Assembly: GCF_000814765.1 (NCBI RefSeq)
Contig: NZ_JWIC01000007.1
Span: 722,500 to 786,499 of the forward strand
DNA: 64,000 nt
Direction of reading: 5' to 3'
From: Pseudoalteromonas luteoviolacea
GTDB taxonomy: Bacteria; Pseudomonadota; Gammaproteobacteria; Enterobacterales; Alteromonadaceae
Position numbers and translations under genes: made by a program. The notes under the pieces were generated by a model. That model worked only from the letters and a program-made list of their open reading frames with translations. It searched no databases and had not been told where the DNA came from. The stretch's first letter is position 1, and each line of letters opens with the position of its first letter. Shown piece after piece: positions 35,389 through 44,892 of this stretch.

Positions 35389-37977
35389 ATGAACACCCAA
35401 TACCGTAAACGATTACCTGATTCTACTCTATGTTACTATGATACGCGCGAGGCCATCGAAGCGATAAAGCCAGGCGCATATGATGGACTACCTTATACCT
35501 CAAAAGTCCTCGCAGAAAACCTAGTGCGAAGAGCTGAGCCTGAAAAGCTTAATGACTTCTTGACGCAAATAATTGAAAGGCGCAGAGATCTTGACTTTCC
35601 ATGGTTTCCTGCGCGCGTTGTGTGTCACGATATTCTGGGTCAAACAGCACTGGTTGATTTGGCTGGCCTTCGTGATGCCATCGCAGAAAAAGGGGGCGAT
35701 CCTGCCAAAGTCAATCCAGTGGTACCGACTCAGCTCATTGTTGATCACAGTTTGGCTGTAGAGCATGCAGGTTATGAAGAAAACGCATTTGAGAAAAACC
35801 GTGCGATAGAAGATCGCCGGAACGATGACCGTTTCCATTTTATAAACTGGACTAAAACAGCGTTTAAAAATGTCGATGTGATCCCACCGGGCAACGGTAT
35901 TCTTCACCAAATCAATCTAGAAAAAATGTCGCCAGTGGTTCAGGCGCGAGATGGTGTTGCATTTCCTGATACGTTAGTCGGTACCGACAGTCATACCCCG
36001 CATGTTGATGCATTGGGTGTAATTGCCATTGGTGTAGGTGGCTTAGAAGCGGAAAGTGTCATGCTTGGCCGTGCATCCTATATGCGACTACCAGATATTG
36101 TGGGTGTTGAGCTGGTAGGTAAACGCCAGCCGGGTATCACTGCAACGGATATTGTATTAGCCATTACTGAATTTTTACGTAATGAAAAAGTGGTCTCAAC
36201 CTATTTAGAGTTTTTCGGTGAAGGCGCAAATGACTTAACCCTTGGCGACCGAGCGACGATTTCAAATATGACACCCGAATATGGCGCAACGGCTGCTATG
36301 TTCTACATAGATCAGAAAACCATTGATTACTTGAAGCTCACGGGCCGTGATGATGAACAAGTCGAGTTAGTAGAAAAATATGCCAAGCTGACTGGCCTTT
36401 GGGCAGATGCCATGACTGAAGCCAAGTATGAGCGCGTATTAAAGTTCGATTTATCCAGTGTAGGACGGAACTTAGCGGGTCCATCTAATCCGCATCGCCG
36501 TGTGGCAACGCAAGATTTGGCAAAGCAAGGCATTGTGGCTGATTACGAAAAAACAGAAGACCAAATGCCGGATGGCGCGGTGATCATCGCTGCAATCACC
36601 AGCTGCACCAATACCAGTAATCCACGCAATGTGGTCGCAGCGGGCTTGCTGGCAAGAAACGCCAATAAACTTGGCCTGAAGCGCAAACCTTGGGTCAAAA
36701 CATCATTTGCACCGGGCTCCAAAGCGGTGCGTTCTTATATGACTGAAGCAGACTTACTACCAGAGCTTGAAGCGCTTGGCTTTGGCATTGTGGCGTTTGC
36801 ATGTACTACGTGTAACGGAATGAGTGGGGCACTAGACCCTAAAATTCAACAAGAAGTCATCGACAGAGACTTATATGCAACGGCTGTATTGTCGGGTAAC
36901 CGAAACTTTGATGGTCGTATTCACCCATATGCTAAGCAAGCATTCTTAGCGTCACCGCCATTGGTTGTGGCTTATGCTATTGCAGGTAGTGTGCGCTTTG
37001 ACATTGAACAAGATGTCCTTGGTCATGATCAAGCGGGTAATCCGGTAACACTGAAAGACATTTGGCCAAGTGATGAAGAGATTGATGCGGTTATAGCAAA
37101 CAGTGTGAAACCACAGCAATTTAGAGAAGTATACGACCCGATGTTCAACCTCACGGTTGATTATGGTGAAGATAACGACCCATTGTATGAATGGCGCGAA
37201 ATGAGCACCTATATCCGTCGCCCTCCATATTGGGAAGGCGCGCTTGCAGGCGAGCGTACGATGAAAGGCATGAGGCCGCTGGCTATTTTAGGTGACAATA
37301 TTACTACCGATCACCTCTCACCTTCTAACGCAATTATGGCAAGCAGTGCAGCAGGTGAATACCTGGCCAAAATGGGCCTACCTGAAGAGGACTTTAACTC
37401 TTATGCGACTCACCGAGGAGATCACTTAACCGCGCAGCGTGCAACGTTTGCGAATCCGAAGCTACTCAATGAAATGGTGAAGGAAAATGGTGAAGTGAAG
37501 CAAGGCTCTCTTGCACGTGTTGAGCCTGAAGGCCAAGTGACCCGTATGTGGGAAGCAATTGAAACATATATGGATAGGAAGCAGCCGCTTATTATTGTGG
37601 CAGGTGCGGACTATGGTCAGGGCTCCTCGCGAGATTGGGCGGCAAAAGGGGTGCGTCTTGCGGGTGTTGAAGTGATTGTTGCTGAAGGGTTCGAACGTAT
37701 TCACAGAACCAACCTAATTGGTATGGGTGTATTACCGCTGGAGTTCAAAGCTGGCACAACAAGATTGACACTTGAGTTAGATGGCACAGAGACTTATGAC
37801 GTTGTGGGTGAACGTACACCGGGTACAACGTTGACGCTGGTGATTAATCGTCGAAATGGTGAGCGTATCGAAGTGGATGTAACGTGCCGATTAGATACCG
37901 CAGAAGAGGTGTCAATTTATGAAGCGGGTGGCGTATTGCAACGTTTTGCAAAAGACTTTTTAGAAGCCAACGCTTAA
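35389..37977 (+). CDS. acnD: Fe/S-dependent 2-methylisocitrate dehydratase
   Basis: Aconitase-family enzyme that dehydrates 2-methylcitrate to the trans isomer of 2-methylaconitate, working together with PrpF. An 862-residue protein with the [4Fe-4S] Cys in SCTNTSNP (about 405) and CTTCNG (about 472-475), and substrate/Arg motifs GSSRDWAAKG near the C-terminal swivel domain. The ATG at 35389 is preferred; a GTG at 35347 would start inside a hairpin. The product is a single intact frame of the normal AcnD length. Confidence 0.95.
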   Translation: MNTQYRKRLPDSTLCYYDTREAIEAIKPGAYDGLPYTSKVLAENLVRRAEPEKLNDFLTQIIERRRDLDFPWFPARVVCHDILGQTALVDLAGLRDAIAEKGGDPAKVNPVVPTQLIVDHSLAVEHAGYEENAFEKNRAIEDRRNDDRFHFINWTKTAFKNVDVIPPGNGILHQINLEKMSPVVQARDGVAFPDTLVGTDSHTPHVDALGVIAIGVGGLEAESVMLGRASYMRLPDIVGVELVGKRQPGITATDIVLAITEFLRNEKVVSTYLEFFGEGANDLTLGDRATISNMTPEYGATAAMFYIDQKTIDYLKLTGRDDEQVELVEKYAKLTGLWADAMTEAKYERVLKFDLSSVGRNLAGPSNPHRRVATQDLAKQGIVADYEKTEDQMPDGAVIIAAITSCTNTSNPRNVVAAGLLARNANKLGLKRKPWVKTSFAPGSKAVRSYMTEADLLPELEALGFGIVAFACTTCNGMSGALDPKIQQEVIDRDLYATAVLSGNRNFDGRIHPYAKQAFLASPPLVVAYAIAGSVRFDIEQDVLGHDQAGNPVTLKDIWPSDEEIDAVIANSVKPQQFREVYDPMFNLTVDYGEDNDPLYEWREMSTYIRRPPYWEGALAGERTMKGMRPLAILGDNITTDHLSPSNAIMASSAAGEYLAKMGLPEEDFNSYATHRGDHLTAQRATFANPKLLNEMVKENGEVKQGSLARVEPEGQVTRMWEAIETYMDRKQPLIIVAGADYGQGSSRDWAAKGVRLAGVEVIVAEGFERIHRTNLIGMGVLPLEFKAGTTRLTLELDGTETYDVVGERTPGTTLTLVINRRNGERIEVDVTCRLDTAEEVSIYEAGGVLQRFAKDFLEANA

Positions 37978-37993
37978 TCAATATTATCAATAT

Positions 37994-38016
37994 AAACCCA
38001 AGCAATGCTTGGGTTT
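37994..38016 (+). terminator. hairpin between acnD and prpF
   Basis: Perfect 10-bp stem AAACCCAAGC / GCTTGGGTTT with loop AAT, no T-run; likely partial termination or stability element ahead of prpF. Confidence 0.5.
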
Positions 38017-38032
38017 ATTGTTAGGAAGGATT

Positions 38033-39208
38033 ATGAGTTTTAAACCACAAATAAAAATACCTGCCACATACATGCGCGGCGGGACTTCAAAAGGTGTATT
38101 TTTCAATCTAGAAGACTTACCGAAAGGCGCACAAGTTGCCGGTAAATTGCGGGATGATATTTTACTTCGTGTGATCGGCAGCCCAGATCCGTATGCGAAG
38201 CAAACTGATGGCATGGGTGGGGCGACTTCCAGCACCAGTAAAACGGTTATTTTGTCAAAGAGTAAACAAGCTGACCATGACGTAGATTATTTGTTTGGGC
38301 AAGTGGCGATTGATAAACCATTTATCGATTGGAGTGGTAATTGCGGTAATTTAACTGCGGCGGTTGGTGCTTTTGCCATCAGTAATGGTTTAGTTGATAG
38401 TACTCGAATACCTGAGAACGGCATTGCAGTTGTTCGTATTTGGCAAGAAAATATTGGTAAAACCATCATCGCGCATATTCCAATCACTCATGGTGAAGTA
38501 CAAGAAACTGGTGACTTTGAATTAGATGGGGTGACGTTTCCCGCCGCTGAGGTGGTTGTTGAGTTCTTAGATCCAGCCGATGCCGATGCTGATATGTTCC
38601 CAAGTAGCAATTTAGTGGATGTACTTGAAGTGCCAGATGAAGGGGCCTTTGATGTCACCATGATAAATGCGGGGATCCCAACTTTGTTCTTTAGAGCTGA
38701 GGATTTGGGCTTTAACGGCACTGAATTGCAAGAGGCAATTAATGGTGATGCAAATACGTTGCAAAGGCTTGAGAAAATCCGCGCTTATGGTGCACTGAAA
38801 ATGGGCCTGATCAACGACCTAGAAGAAGCTAAGGTTCGTCAACATACGCCCAAAATAGCTTTTGTTAGTGGCCCCTGTGCCTACTCAGCATCCAGTGGTA
38901 AAGCCATCAGTGAGCAAGACATCGACCTAAATGTACGAGCGCTGTCTATGGGTAAGCTGCACCATGCGATGATGGGCACGGCCGCGGTGGCCATTGCAAC
39001 TGCAGCGGCAATTCCGGGGACTTTGGTCAATGAAGTCGCAGGTGGTGGACAACGAAATCAAGTCACGTTTGGGCACCCGTCTGGCACCTTAAAAGTTGGC
39101 GCTGAAGCTGAGCAAAATGGACAAAGGTGGATAGCTAAAAAAGCCATCATGAGCAGAAGTGCACGTGTATTGATGGAAGGCGTTGTTCGCATACCTTCAC
39201 CCGAATAA
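38033..39208 (+). CDS. prpF: 2-methylaconitate cis-trans isomerase
   Basis: Converts the AcnD product to cis-2-methylaconitate for hydration. A 391-residue PrpF-family protein, with the MRGGTSKGVFF start motif (about 13-23) and MGGATSSTSKTV near 62-73. AGGAAGGA is an ideal ribosome site for the ATG at 38033. Last gene of the prp operon; a hairpin follows at 39217. Confidence 0.95.
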   Translation: MSFKPQIKIPATYMRGGTSKGVFFNLEDLPKGAQVAGKLRDDILLRVIGSPDPYAKQTDGMGGATSSTSKTVILSKSKQADHDVDYLFGQVAIDKPFIDWSGNCGNLTAAVGAFAISNGLVDSTRIPENGIAVVRIWQENIGKTIIAHIPITHGEVQETGDFELDGVTFPAAEVVVEFLDPADADADMFPSSNLVDVLEVPDEGAFDVTMINAGIPTLFFRAEDLGFNGTELQEAINGDANTLQRLEKIRAYGALKMGLINDLEEAKVRQHTPKIAFVSGPCAYSASSGKAISEQDIDLNVRALSMGKLHHAMMGTAAVAIATAAAIPGTLVNEVAGGGQRNQVTFGHPSGTLKVGAEAEQNGQRWIAKKAIMSRSARVLMEGVVRIPSPE

Positions 39209-39216
39209 AGCGCATA

Positions 39217-39238
39217 GGTTGAGGTGTTCGCCTCAACC
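39217..39238 (+). terminator. hairpin at the end of the prp operon
   Basis: Perfect stem GGTTGAGG (39217-39224) / CCTCAACC (39231-39238) with a 6-nt loop; weak T-run. Confidence 0.5.
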
Positions 39239-39312
39239 GTCTATCGTCATTTTATCGACAAACTCAACATAAGAAAAACATCACATAAAGAAAAGGAAAG
39301 TTTGGAGCCTTC

Positions 39313-39918
39313 ATGTTAGAAGCCATTATTTCGCTCGCATTTACAACATTTTTGTTACTTGGCTCACCTGGTCCGGCCCCACTGGCGCTCGCCGCTGTTG
39401 GTGCAAGCTCTGGGGTTAGAGAAGGCGTGCCATTCTTACTGGGTATTTTGAGTGGCTTGCTGGTCGCTATTGTCGCGTCGGCAACAGGGCTAGGTGCGTT
39501 ACTGTTAAGCTTCCCGCAATTAACGCACGTATTGCAAGTCGCAGCTTTACTCTACTTACTTTACGTTGCATATAAAATTGCTACCAATAAAAGTGCTTTA
39601 TCTTCCACTGGAGATAAGTCTGTTGGTTTTATGGATGGGTTCATTTTGAATTTGTTTAACCCTAAAGCATATGCTGCCTGTATCGCTATATTTGCTAATG
39701 TCGCCTTGCCGTTTGAATCTCAAGTGCAGGCGAGTGTGGTGGCGGCCAGTATACTGTTTGCGGTTGCAATCGTGGCAGATGCGCTATGGTTATATTTTGG
39801 CGGGGTTTTACATCGTGTTGTCAAAACTTCGCAACAGCTCAGATATTTAAGACTGTTTTTTGCAAGCCTTTTAGTTTTACTTTTGGGGTATGTCACTCTA
39901 TCCTCAACGTTAATTTAA
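39313..39918 (+). CDS. LysE/RhtB-family translocator
   Basis: A 201-residue, six-helix inner-membrane exporter of the LysE/RhtB family. The first segment is followed by the conserved SPGPAPLALAAVGASSG, and FILNLFNPKAY near 115-125 is the second family signature. Family members export amino acids and analogues; the substrate cannot be told from sequence. GGAG lies before the ATG, and the gene is 22 nt ahead of the methyltransferase gene, so they may be co-transcribed. Confidence 0.85.
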   Translation: MLEAIISLAFTTFLLLGSPGPAPLALAAVGASSGVREGVPFLLGILSGLLVAIVASATGLGALLLSFPQLTHVLQVAALLYLLYVAYKIATNKSALSSTGDKSVGFMDGFILNLFNPKAYAACIAIFANVALPFESQVQASVVAASILFAVAIVADALWLYFGGVLHRVVKTSQQLRYLRLFFASLLVLLLGYVTLSSTLI

Positions 39919-39940
39919 GTTTATAAAAAATAGGGAAGTT

Positions 39941-41236
39941 ATGGGATTATCTAAATCACAGTTTGTCGATGTTACGCAGATTTTACTGAGTGCGCCAAAA
40001 GGAGCTGTCGATAAAGCTGATATCAAAGCCATGGTGGACTACTTAGGCACTGTTACTGGGATATTGACCAGCACAGATATGAATCAGTCTGATAAAACAG
40101 AAACCGCGTCAGGTGTTGCGATTTCTCCCGTGCAAGCGGCAAAGTGTTTTGAAGAAACAGTGCGAACGCAATTATTTGCTCAGGGGGTTGCTCAGGCGAT
40201 AAGCGAGCACACGGCAGCAAACAATACACCTGCGAGAGTGCTGTATGCGGGAACTGGTCCTTATGCTACTCTTTTAATACCTTTGTTAGCAGTGAGTGAT
40301 AACTTACCTGTTGAGGTTACCCTAATTGATATTCATCAAGAGAATATTGATGCGGTGCATAAATTAATTAATCACTTTAATCTAGGTCATTACAATATTC
40401 GTACGCATCATGCGGACGCGACATTATGGCAACCACAGTCCCCTCAAGAGCGCTTTGATATTATTATTTCAGAAACCATGACTGCCTTGTTAAAGCGTGA
40501 GCCGCAAGTGTACATTTTTAAACATTTGGTTCAGTTTTTAGCGCCTGAGGGCGTACTTATTCCGCAGCAAGTAAGTTTAAAAGCATGGTTGACTCAAGGT
40601 GAAAATGAAGCTGCGAATACGGAGTTACTGGGTGAATTTTTCTGTTTGGAAAAATCAACATCTTTGGCTTTAAGTCAGGATGATTTTAGCTGTTTCTCAT
40701 CCGGTCTAACTATCCCAGATAAAGATTGCTCAGGGTATACAGTTAAGCTGACTACGGATATTCGAGTATACGGCGATCTTGTATTGACTGAGGGTGATTG
40801 TAGCTTAAATATTGCATTTAACTTTAGTCCTTATGATGTCGTACTGACGGCAAATGAGACTATTCAGTTTAATTATGTAGCACCAAGTAGCCCAGACTTT
40901 TCGATTGTCTTCCCAACAGCACAGTGGCAGTACAGTGATTACACATTACCGAAAAGTGATGACGTTGGCAGGCTCGGATTGATGCAGCTGAAGCGCAGTT
41001 TTCAAAGAGCTTTTATGATAAAACGAGGAGAGCGGTTTGAGGTACTGGATGCAGAATGGCACGCAGAGTTAGTGATCTATGACATGCTTGCATTAAACTG
41101 TGCTGAGGTAACAGCAAAAATGTTTGAATTAGAGAGCTTCGCTGATTTTGAGTCATGGGTTGAGGCAAGCACAGGCGCCTTGTCACATACGAAAGTAGAA
41201 GCCATCAATGATGCTTTTCGTCGTCGCATATACTAA
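39941..41236 (+). CDS. SAM-dependent methyltransferase, PRMT-like
   Basis: A 431-residue protein with a Rossmann methyltransferase core: motif I as VLYAGTGPYATLLIPLL near residues 104-120 (AGTGP in place of GxGxG), acidic loop VTLIDIHQEN near 129-138, and IISETM, the double-Glu loop region of arginine methyltransferases, near 177-182. A beta-rich region and a helical C-terminal domain follow. It may modify a protein or small molecule. AGGGAAG precedes the ATG. I do not recognise a closer family. Following the LysE exporter suggests a linked small-molecule role, but that is inference. Confidence 0.6.
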   Translation: MGLSKSQFVDVTQILLSAPKGAVDKADIKAMVDYLGTVTGILTSTDMNQSDKTETASGVAISPVQAAKCFEETVRTQLFAQGVAQAISEHTAANNTPARVLYAGTGPYATLLIPLLAVSDNLPVEVTLIDIHQENIDAVHKLINHFNLGHYNIRTHHADATLWQPQSPQERFDIIISETMTALLKREPQVYIFKHLVQFLAPEGVLIPQQVSLKAWLTQGENEAANTELLGEFFCLEKSTSLALSQDDFSCFSSGLTIPDKDCSGYTVKLTTDIRVYGDLVLTEGDCSLNIAFNFSPYDVVLTANETIQFNYVAPSSPDFSIVFPTAQWQYSDYTLPKSDDVGRLGLMQLKRSFQRAFMIKRGERFEVLDAEWHAELVIYDMLALNCAEVTAKMFELESFADFESWVEASTGALSHTKVEAINDAFRRRIY

Positions 41237-41244
41237 TTCGACGG

Positions 41245-42018
41245 TTAAAACTGAGCTTGCATAGACATCTCTAAGGATTGCTCATCATCACTTTGCTCTT
41301 GATATCGTGCTTTGACAAAAAAGCTGTGATTAACGAAATATTTGCCTTCGACAAGTAGATGTGACTCGTTGCTGCCCAGCCCAAGGGCAAAGTGCTGGTT
41401 AAAATAATAATTGGCAATAAAGTTATTGTGATTTTTACTGTTTGAGTTTTCGTGAGTTAAATCAAGCGTAAAGTATTTTTGCTCTCCAAGACGACGAAAA
41501 TAGCGTACTTCAACCTGCCAATTATCGAATTCATCATCACTGATTAAGGTGGTACCAATATACGCATTTTCATCAATATCGATGTTGAGTTGCCCTTGTA
41601 ACCAAATAATATCATCGCTGCCAGTTTGGTGTTGATGTCTAGCACTGACTTTCAGGTTTTCAAAAAACAGATAACCCAGCCCAACTGTGTAGTTATCGTC
41701 TGTGTCTCCTAAGTCTTCAATGCTTGCTGTAGCAAACCAGTTAGAGATAAATAGCTCACCTTCGACACCGGTAAAAACAGACTGCTCATCATTTGTGTAA
41801 GATAGGAGTACATTCGTGTCAGTATCTAAGTAGCCAAAGTCATCCCACACCCAAAAATTAGCCTGAGGCGCAAAGTAGTAATGTGTACTCAAGTGCAAGG
41901 TGCGTGTATCAGCATCTTCAAGTTTGGTGTAACTAGCTTGATTAAACCATGTTTTTTCAATTTGCGCATAACAGTGTGAAGTGACCAAACTCACAAGAAA
42001 AAATATTAATATTTTCAA
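41245..42018 (-). CDS. putative outer-membrane porin
   Basis: A 257-residue beta-barrel protein. The start is TTG at 42018: AGGAAA lies just upstream and the result, MKILIFFLVSLVTSHCYA, is a clear signal peptide; a TTG 12 codons earlier has no ribosome site. Alternating short strands and a C-terminal Phe (MSMQAQF) fit a small porin of the kind found in Alteromonadales. Solute unknown. It converges on the methyltransferase gene with an 8-nt gap and is divergent from the STAS gene. Confidence 0.7.
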   Translation of the reverse strand: MKILIFFLVSLVTSHCYAQIEKTWFNQASYTKLEDADTRTLHLSTHYYFAPQANFWVWDDFGYLDTDTNVLLSYTNDEQSVFTGVEGELFISNWFATASIEDLGDTDDNYTVGLGYLFFENLKVSARHQHQTGSDDIIWLQGQLNIDIDENAYIGTTLISDDEFDNWQVEVRYFRRLGEQKYFTLDLTHENSNSKNHNNFIANYYFNQHFALGLGSNESHLLVEGKYFVNHSFFVKARYQEQSDDEQSLEMSMQAQF

Positions 42019-42180
42019 TGCTTTTCCTATTTTTTTAGTTTTACCTGACGTCAAGGTTTGAATGAGCGAGTAATTTTAAGAATAGTCGATTTATAAAAAT
42101 GTGCGTGATGGATAATTTTGGACTATTGTAAAAAAGAGCATTGTTTACTTTTTTTTTACTTTTATAAGCGGAACATGTAA

Positions 42181-42561
42181 ATGAACGAATTCCATGGTAT
42201 TTCAGTCGGCACGGAACGTCGGGATTTTGGTTTATTACTGAGTTTTAAAGCGGTTGGCCGGCTTACCCATGAAGACTATGTCGTTGTGCTACCAATCGTT
42301 GACCATGTTGTATCGCAAAATATAGAAGAAGACATTTATGTCCTAATTGACCTGACTGAACTTAAAGGCTGGGAGGTCGGCGAAGTTTGGACGGATATTC
42401 GACTTGCCAGTCAATATAGTGAACAATTTACGCGGACCGCGGTTATTGGGTGTAATCGATGGCAGCGGATGATGTCTATCATTGGGGGCTGGATACTTGG
42501 CGGTCAAACACGATACTTTTCTGAAGCATACGCAGCAAAGCACTGGCTGAATCGCCACTAG
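42181..42561 (+). CDS. STAS/SpoIIAA-like protein
   Basis: A 126-residue protein of the SpoIIAA-like family with a four-helix STAS-type fold: N-terminal strand, LTHEDYVVVLPIVDHVV helix, then VLIDLTELKGWEVGEVWTDIRLA and FTRTAVIG. The family links to phospholipid or lipid binding and to signalling regulators. No partner kinase is adjacent. Monocistronic. Confidence 0.8.
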   Translation: MNEFHGISVGTERRDFGLLLSFKAVGRLTHEDYVVVLPIVDHVVSQNIEEDIYVLIDLTELKGWEVGEVWTDIRLASQYSEQFTRTAVIGCNRWQRMMSIIGGWILGGQTRYFSEAYAAKHWLNRH

Positions 42562-42646
42562 CCTTCCTTAGATACTCACCTTAACTTGATTTTCTAGCTT
42601 TTATTAGTTCAAATTTGCCTAACGTTTATTAGATTGGGGGTAAGTA

Positions 42647-43345
42647 ATGCCAAGTGTATTGATAACAGGTGCTAATAGAGGAATTGGCTTAGCATTAGTC
42701 AGGTTATATTTGGAGCATGGCTGGCATGTACATGCCACGGTAAGAAATATGAGTTCATGTAGTGAATTACGTCATTCTGATACGCTTGGTTATCCTGGTA
42801 ATCTTGATATTTATTCTTTAGATGTGACCGACTATGTGCAACTTAATAATCTTGCTGGCACTTTACAGCATCAGGCGATTGATATTGTCATTAATAATGC
42901 AGGATTGTATGGACCTAAAGGGTACGGTTTTGGGCACTGCGATGTAGAGGCGTGGCGAGAAGTGATGGAAGTGAATGCGATTGCCCCAGCTAAATTGGCA
43001 GAATCATTTTATCCGCATTTGATGTTAGGGCAGAAAAAAGTATTTGCAGCACTTTCTTCAAGAGTTGGCAGCCATACCGAAAATACCAAAGGAGGGGGTT
43101 ACATCTACCGAAGTTCAAAAGCAGCACTTAACTCAGTGATTAAAAGCTTATCGAATGATTTGCTGCCACAGGGCATAAAAACGGTAGCGCTGCACCCTGG
43201 CTGGGTAAAAACAGAAATGGGTGGGCCCAATGCATTGATCTCACCAGAAGAATCTGCACAAGGACTTAAACGCGTGATTGATCAACTACAAGAAGCGCAA
43301 AGTGGCTGCTTTTTAAGTTTTGATGGCTCTGAAATCCCATGGTAA
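42647..43345 (+). CDS. short-chain dehydrogenase/reductase (SDR)
   Basis: A 232-residue classical SDR: NAD(P)-binding GANRGIG (8-14), DVTD cofactor region, NNAG near 87-90, catalytic Ser in the ALSSRVG region and Tyr/Lys in YRSSKAAL near 155-162. Substrate unknown. GGGGGTAAG precedes the ATG. Confidence 0.88.
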   Translation: MPSVLITGANRGIGLALVRLYLEHGWHVHATVRNMSSCSELRHSDTLGYPGNLDIYSLDVTDYVQLNNLAGTLQHQAIDIVINNAGLYGPKGYGFGHCDVEAWREVMEVNAIAPAKLAESFYPHLMLGQKKVFAALSSRVGSHTENTKGGGYIYRSSKAALNSVIKSLSNDLLPQGIKTVALHPGWVKTEMGGPNALISPEESAQGLKRVIDQLQEAQSGCFLSFDGSEIPW

Positions 43346-43665
43346 CAGGGTGTTTCAACATCAATAATAATCTATAGATTAACGTGATCTTACTATTAAA
43401 AAACGCTCTATTTTTAGTTTGATGCTGTTACGCGCTTTTGACTTATATAATTATCGTATTTTTATTCAAGGGTGATTATCTAAATATAATCACTTTAATG
43501 AATACGTGTCTAATGCAGCTTCTGATAATGATGTGTTTAATTTACAAAGCGTTAATGTTTATGTAGCATAAATTTATTTATGATCTTTTCTTACTATATG
43601 GAATATGTAACGAGCATTGGTGAGTGAGAAAGGAAGTTGCGGATGAATAAGGTATAAGAAGTACG
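43346..43665. other. AT-rich intergenic region
   Basis: 320 nt of AT-rich sequence. A tiny frame (ATG at 43643, five codons with stop) has AAAGGAAG upstream; it is probably chance. Nothing else stands out. Confidence 0.4.
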
Positions 43666-43887
43666 ATGTGGGCTGCGAACTCAAAAACAATGAACATTAC
43701 GCAAGCTGGATTAGCTAAGAAAATGATAAAGCTAGTCGATCAGAACATTTTCATCAGTTGGGTAAGTAATAAGTCAGACACCCCATTTATTAAACTACTC
43801 ATAATATTAATGCTCCATGGGCAATCATCGGCAACTTATTTTGGCTCTATAGATAGACTTACAAACAAGAACAAGGAGCATGCGTAA
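43666..43887 (+). CDS. possible small protein of unknown function
   Basis: A 73-residue frame ending in TAATG overlap with the next gene, which suggests translational coupling. The product is basic, with a hydrophobic segment near 44-52. A second ATG at 43690 may be the true start. Not recognised; ribosome site moderate (AAGAAG). It may be a remnant of a larger gene. Confidence 0.3.
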   Translation: MWAANSKTMNITQAGLAKKMIKLVDQNIFISWVSNKSDTPFIKLLIILMLHGQSSATYFGSIDRLTNKNKEHA

Positions 43888-44411
43888 TGGAATTTGTTGT
43901 CTTTCTTAATTTTCCTATATATATCATCGCGTTATTTTTGGTTTGGGGGAGTGTGAACGGTCGATGGTTCATTCTGTCATTACTGTTTTTAGAGATCATA
44001 GATATGACACTTCTTCCATTGTTCGCACATTTACAAACTCCATACTATGCGCTGGTTGTGTTATTAAATACGGTATTTTTGATTGGGATATTAGGCCGCC
44101 AATACTGGGCCAGTATACTGTTTAAGTATACGAGAGTTAGTTACTTTTCTGAGGCAACCCGTCAATACGCACTTTCTCCACACGAGGCGGCAATTTGTTT
44201 GTTGTTTTTTATGTCTCTCGTAGTTAATTTGGTTGCAGGCATTGAAGTATGGTTATACCTTAGTTATTTTATTGATCGTACTTTTGTCGTAGAGTATATT
44301 TTAAATCCTGTACAGATATTGGTTCATATATTAGAGTGTTTGGTGGTGATTGCGTATATCACTAAACCCTTTAAAGCAAAAAGGACTAATAAATATGATT
44401 ATATTAATTAA
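43887..44411 (+). CDS. membrane protein of unknown function
   Basis: A 174-residue, probably four- to five-helix membrane protein (hydrophobic segments near 3-22, 28-48, 55-70, 100-118, 135-158) with a basic Lys-rich C terminus. AAGGAG is placed well before the ATG. No motif recognised. It follows the 73-residue frame with a 1-nt overlap, and a 43-codon frame starts inside its end. Confidence 0.55.
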   Translation: MEFVVFLNFPIYIIALFLVWGSVNGRWFILSLLFLEIIDMTLLPLFAHLQTPYYALVVLLNTVFLIGILGRQYWASILFKYTRVSYFSEATRQYALSPHEAAICLLFFMSLVVNLVAGIEVWLYLSYFIDRTFVVEYILNPVQILVHILECLVVIAYITKPFKAKRTNKYDYIN

Positions 44412-44526
44412 CAGACAAACTTTGTTAGTAACGGGAGGTGGAGCTGGTTATGCAAATAGAGAAACTCCGATCAGACCTCAGCCAACAAAATGCATTGATG
44501 TAACTATGCGAAAAAAGTCGGCTTGA
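44395..44526 (+). CDS. possible small peptide gene (43 residues)
   Basis: A short frame, ATG at 44395 with AAGGA 9 nt upstream, overlapping the end of the membrane-protein gene by 17 nt. The predicted peptide begins with a short hydrophobic stretch and continues with a Gly-rich TGGGAGY segment and a Pro/Arg region with one Cys. The size and context (a membrane protein directly upstream) are consistent with a signal, toxin-like or precursor peptide, but no known family is recognised and it may be spurious. Confidence 0.35.
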   Translation: MIILINRQTLLVTGGGAGYANRETPIRPQPTKCIDVTMRKKSA

Positions 44527-44892
44527 TGGGAAAGTAAAAATTATATAATACGTTGCTTTAGACAGTGGGTTTACGCCAAAGCGCGTTGCAGTTGGGCGAA
44601 TATGTTCGTCACCTATCTTCTCTGTTATAAAAAATAGCTTCCCATCGGCTCATTTTTCGTACCTGATTACGCCTGTTTTTTGCTCTGCCCATGTGTTCGA
44701 AAAACCAGAACTGTGTTTTTAGGTCAAAATAACATTAAGCACAGTATGAGATAAGCAGTCCCCCTTTTTTTGAGATCTATTTAGTCTGACCTTTTAATCA
44801 AGTAATGTGTAATTACTGATGTAGATCAATTGTAATTTCTTGTGTTTGGCAATAATGAGATCAAGCCTACAAATATGCATAAGGACCTATCA
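44527..44892. other. intergenic region with a possible short inverted-repeat element
   Basis: 366 nt. CGAAAAAA (44509-44516) and GATGGGAAA (44525-44533) recur in inverted form as TTCCCATC (44639-44646) and TTTTTCG (44653-44659), giving imperfect terminal repeats of a segment of about 150 nt that runs into the small peptide frame. No further genes seen. Confidence 0.3.

Noticed and set aside
43643..43657. Five-codon frame with AAAGGAAG upstream
   Set aside because: Too short and not followed by an attenuator-like structure.
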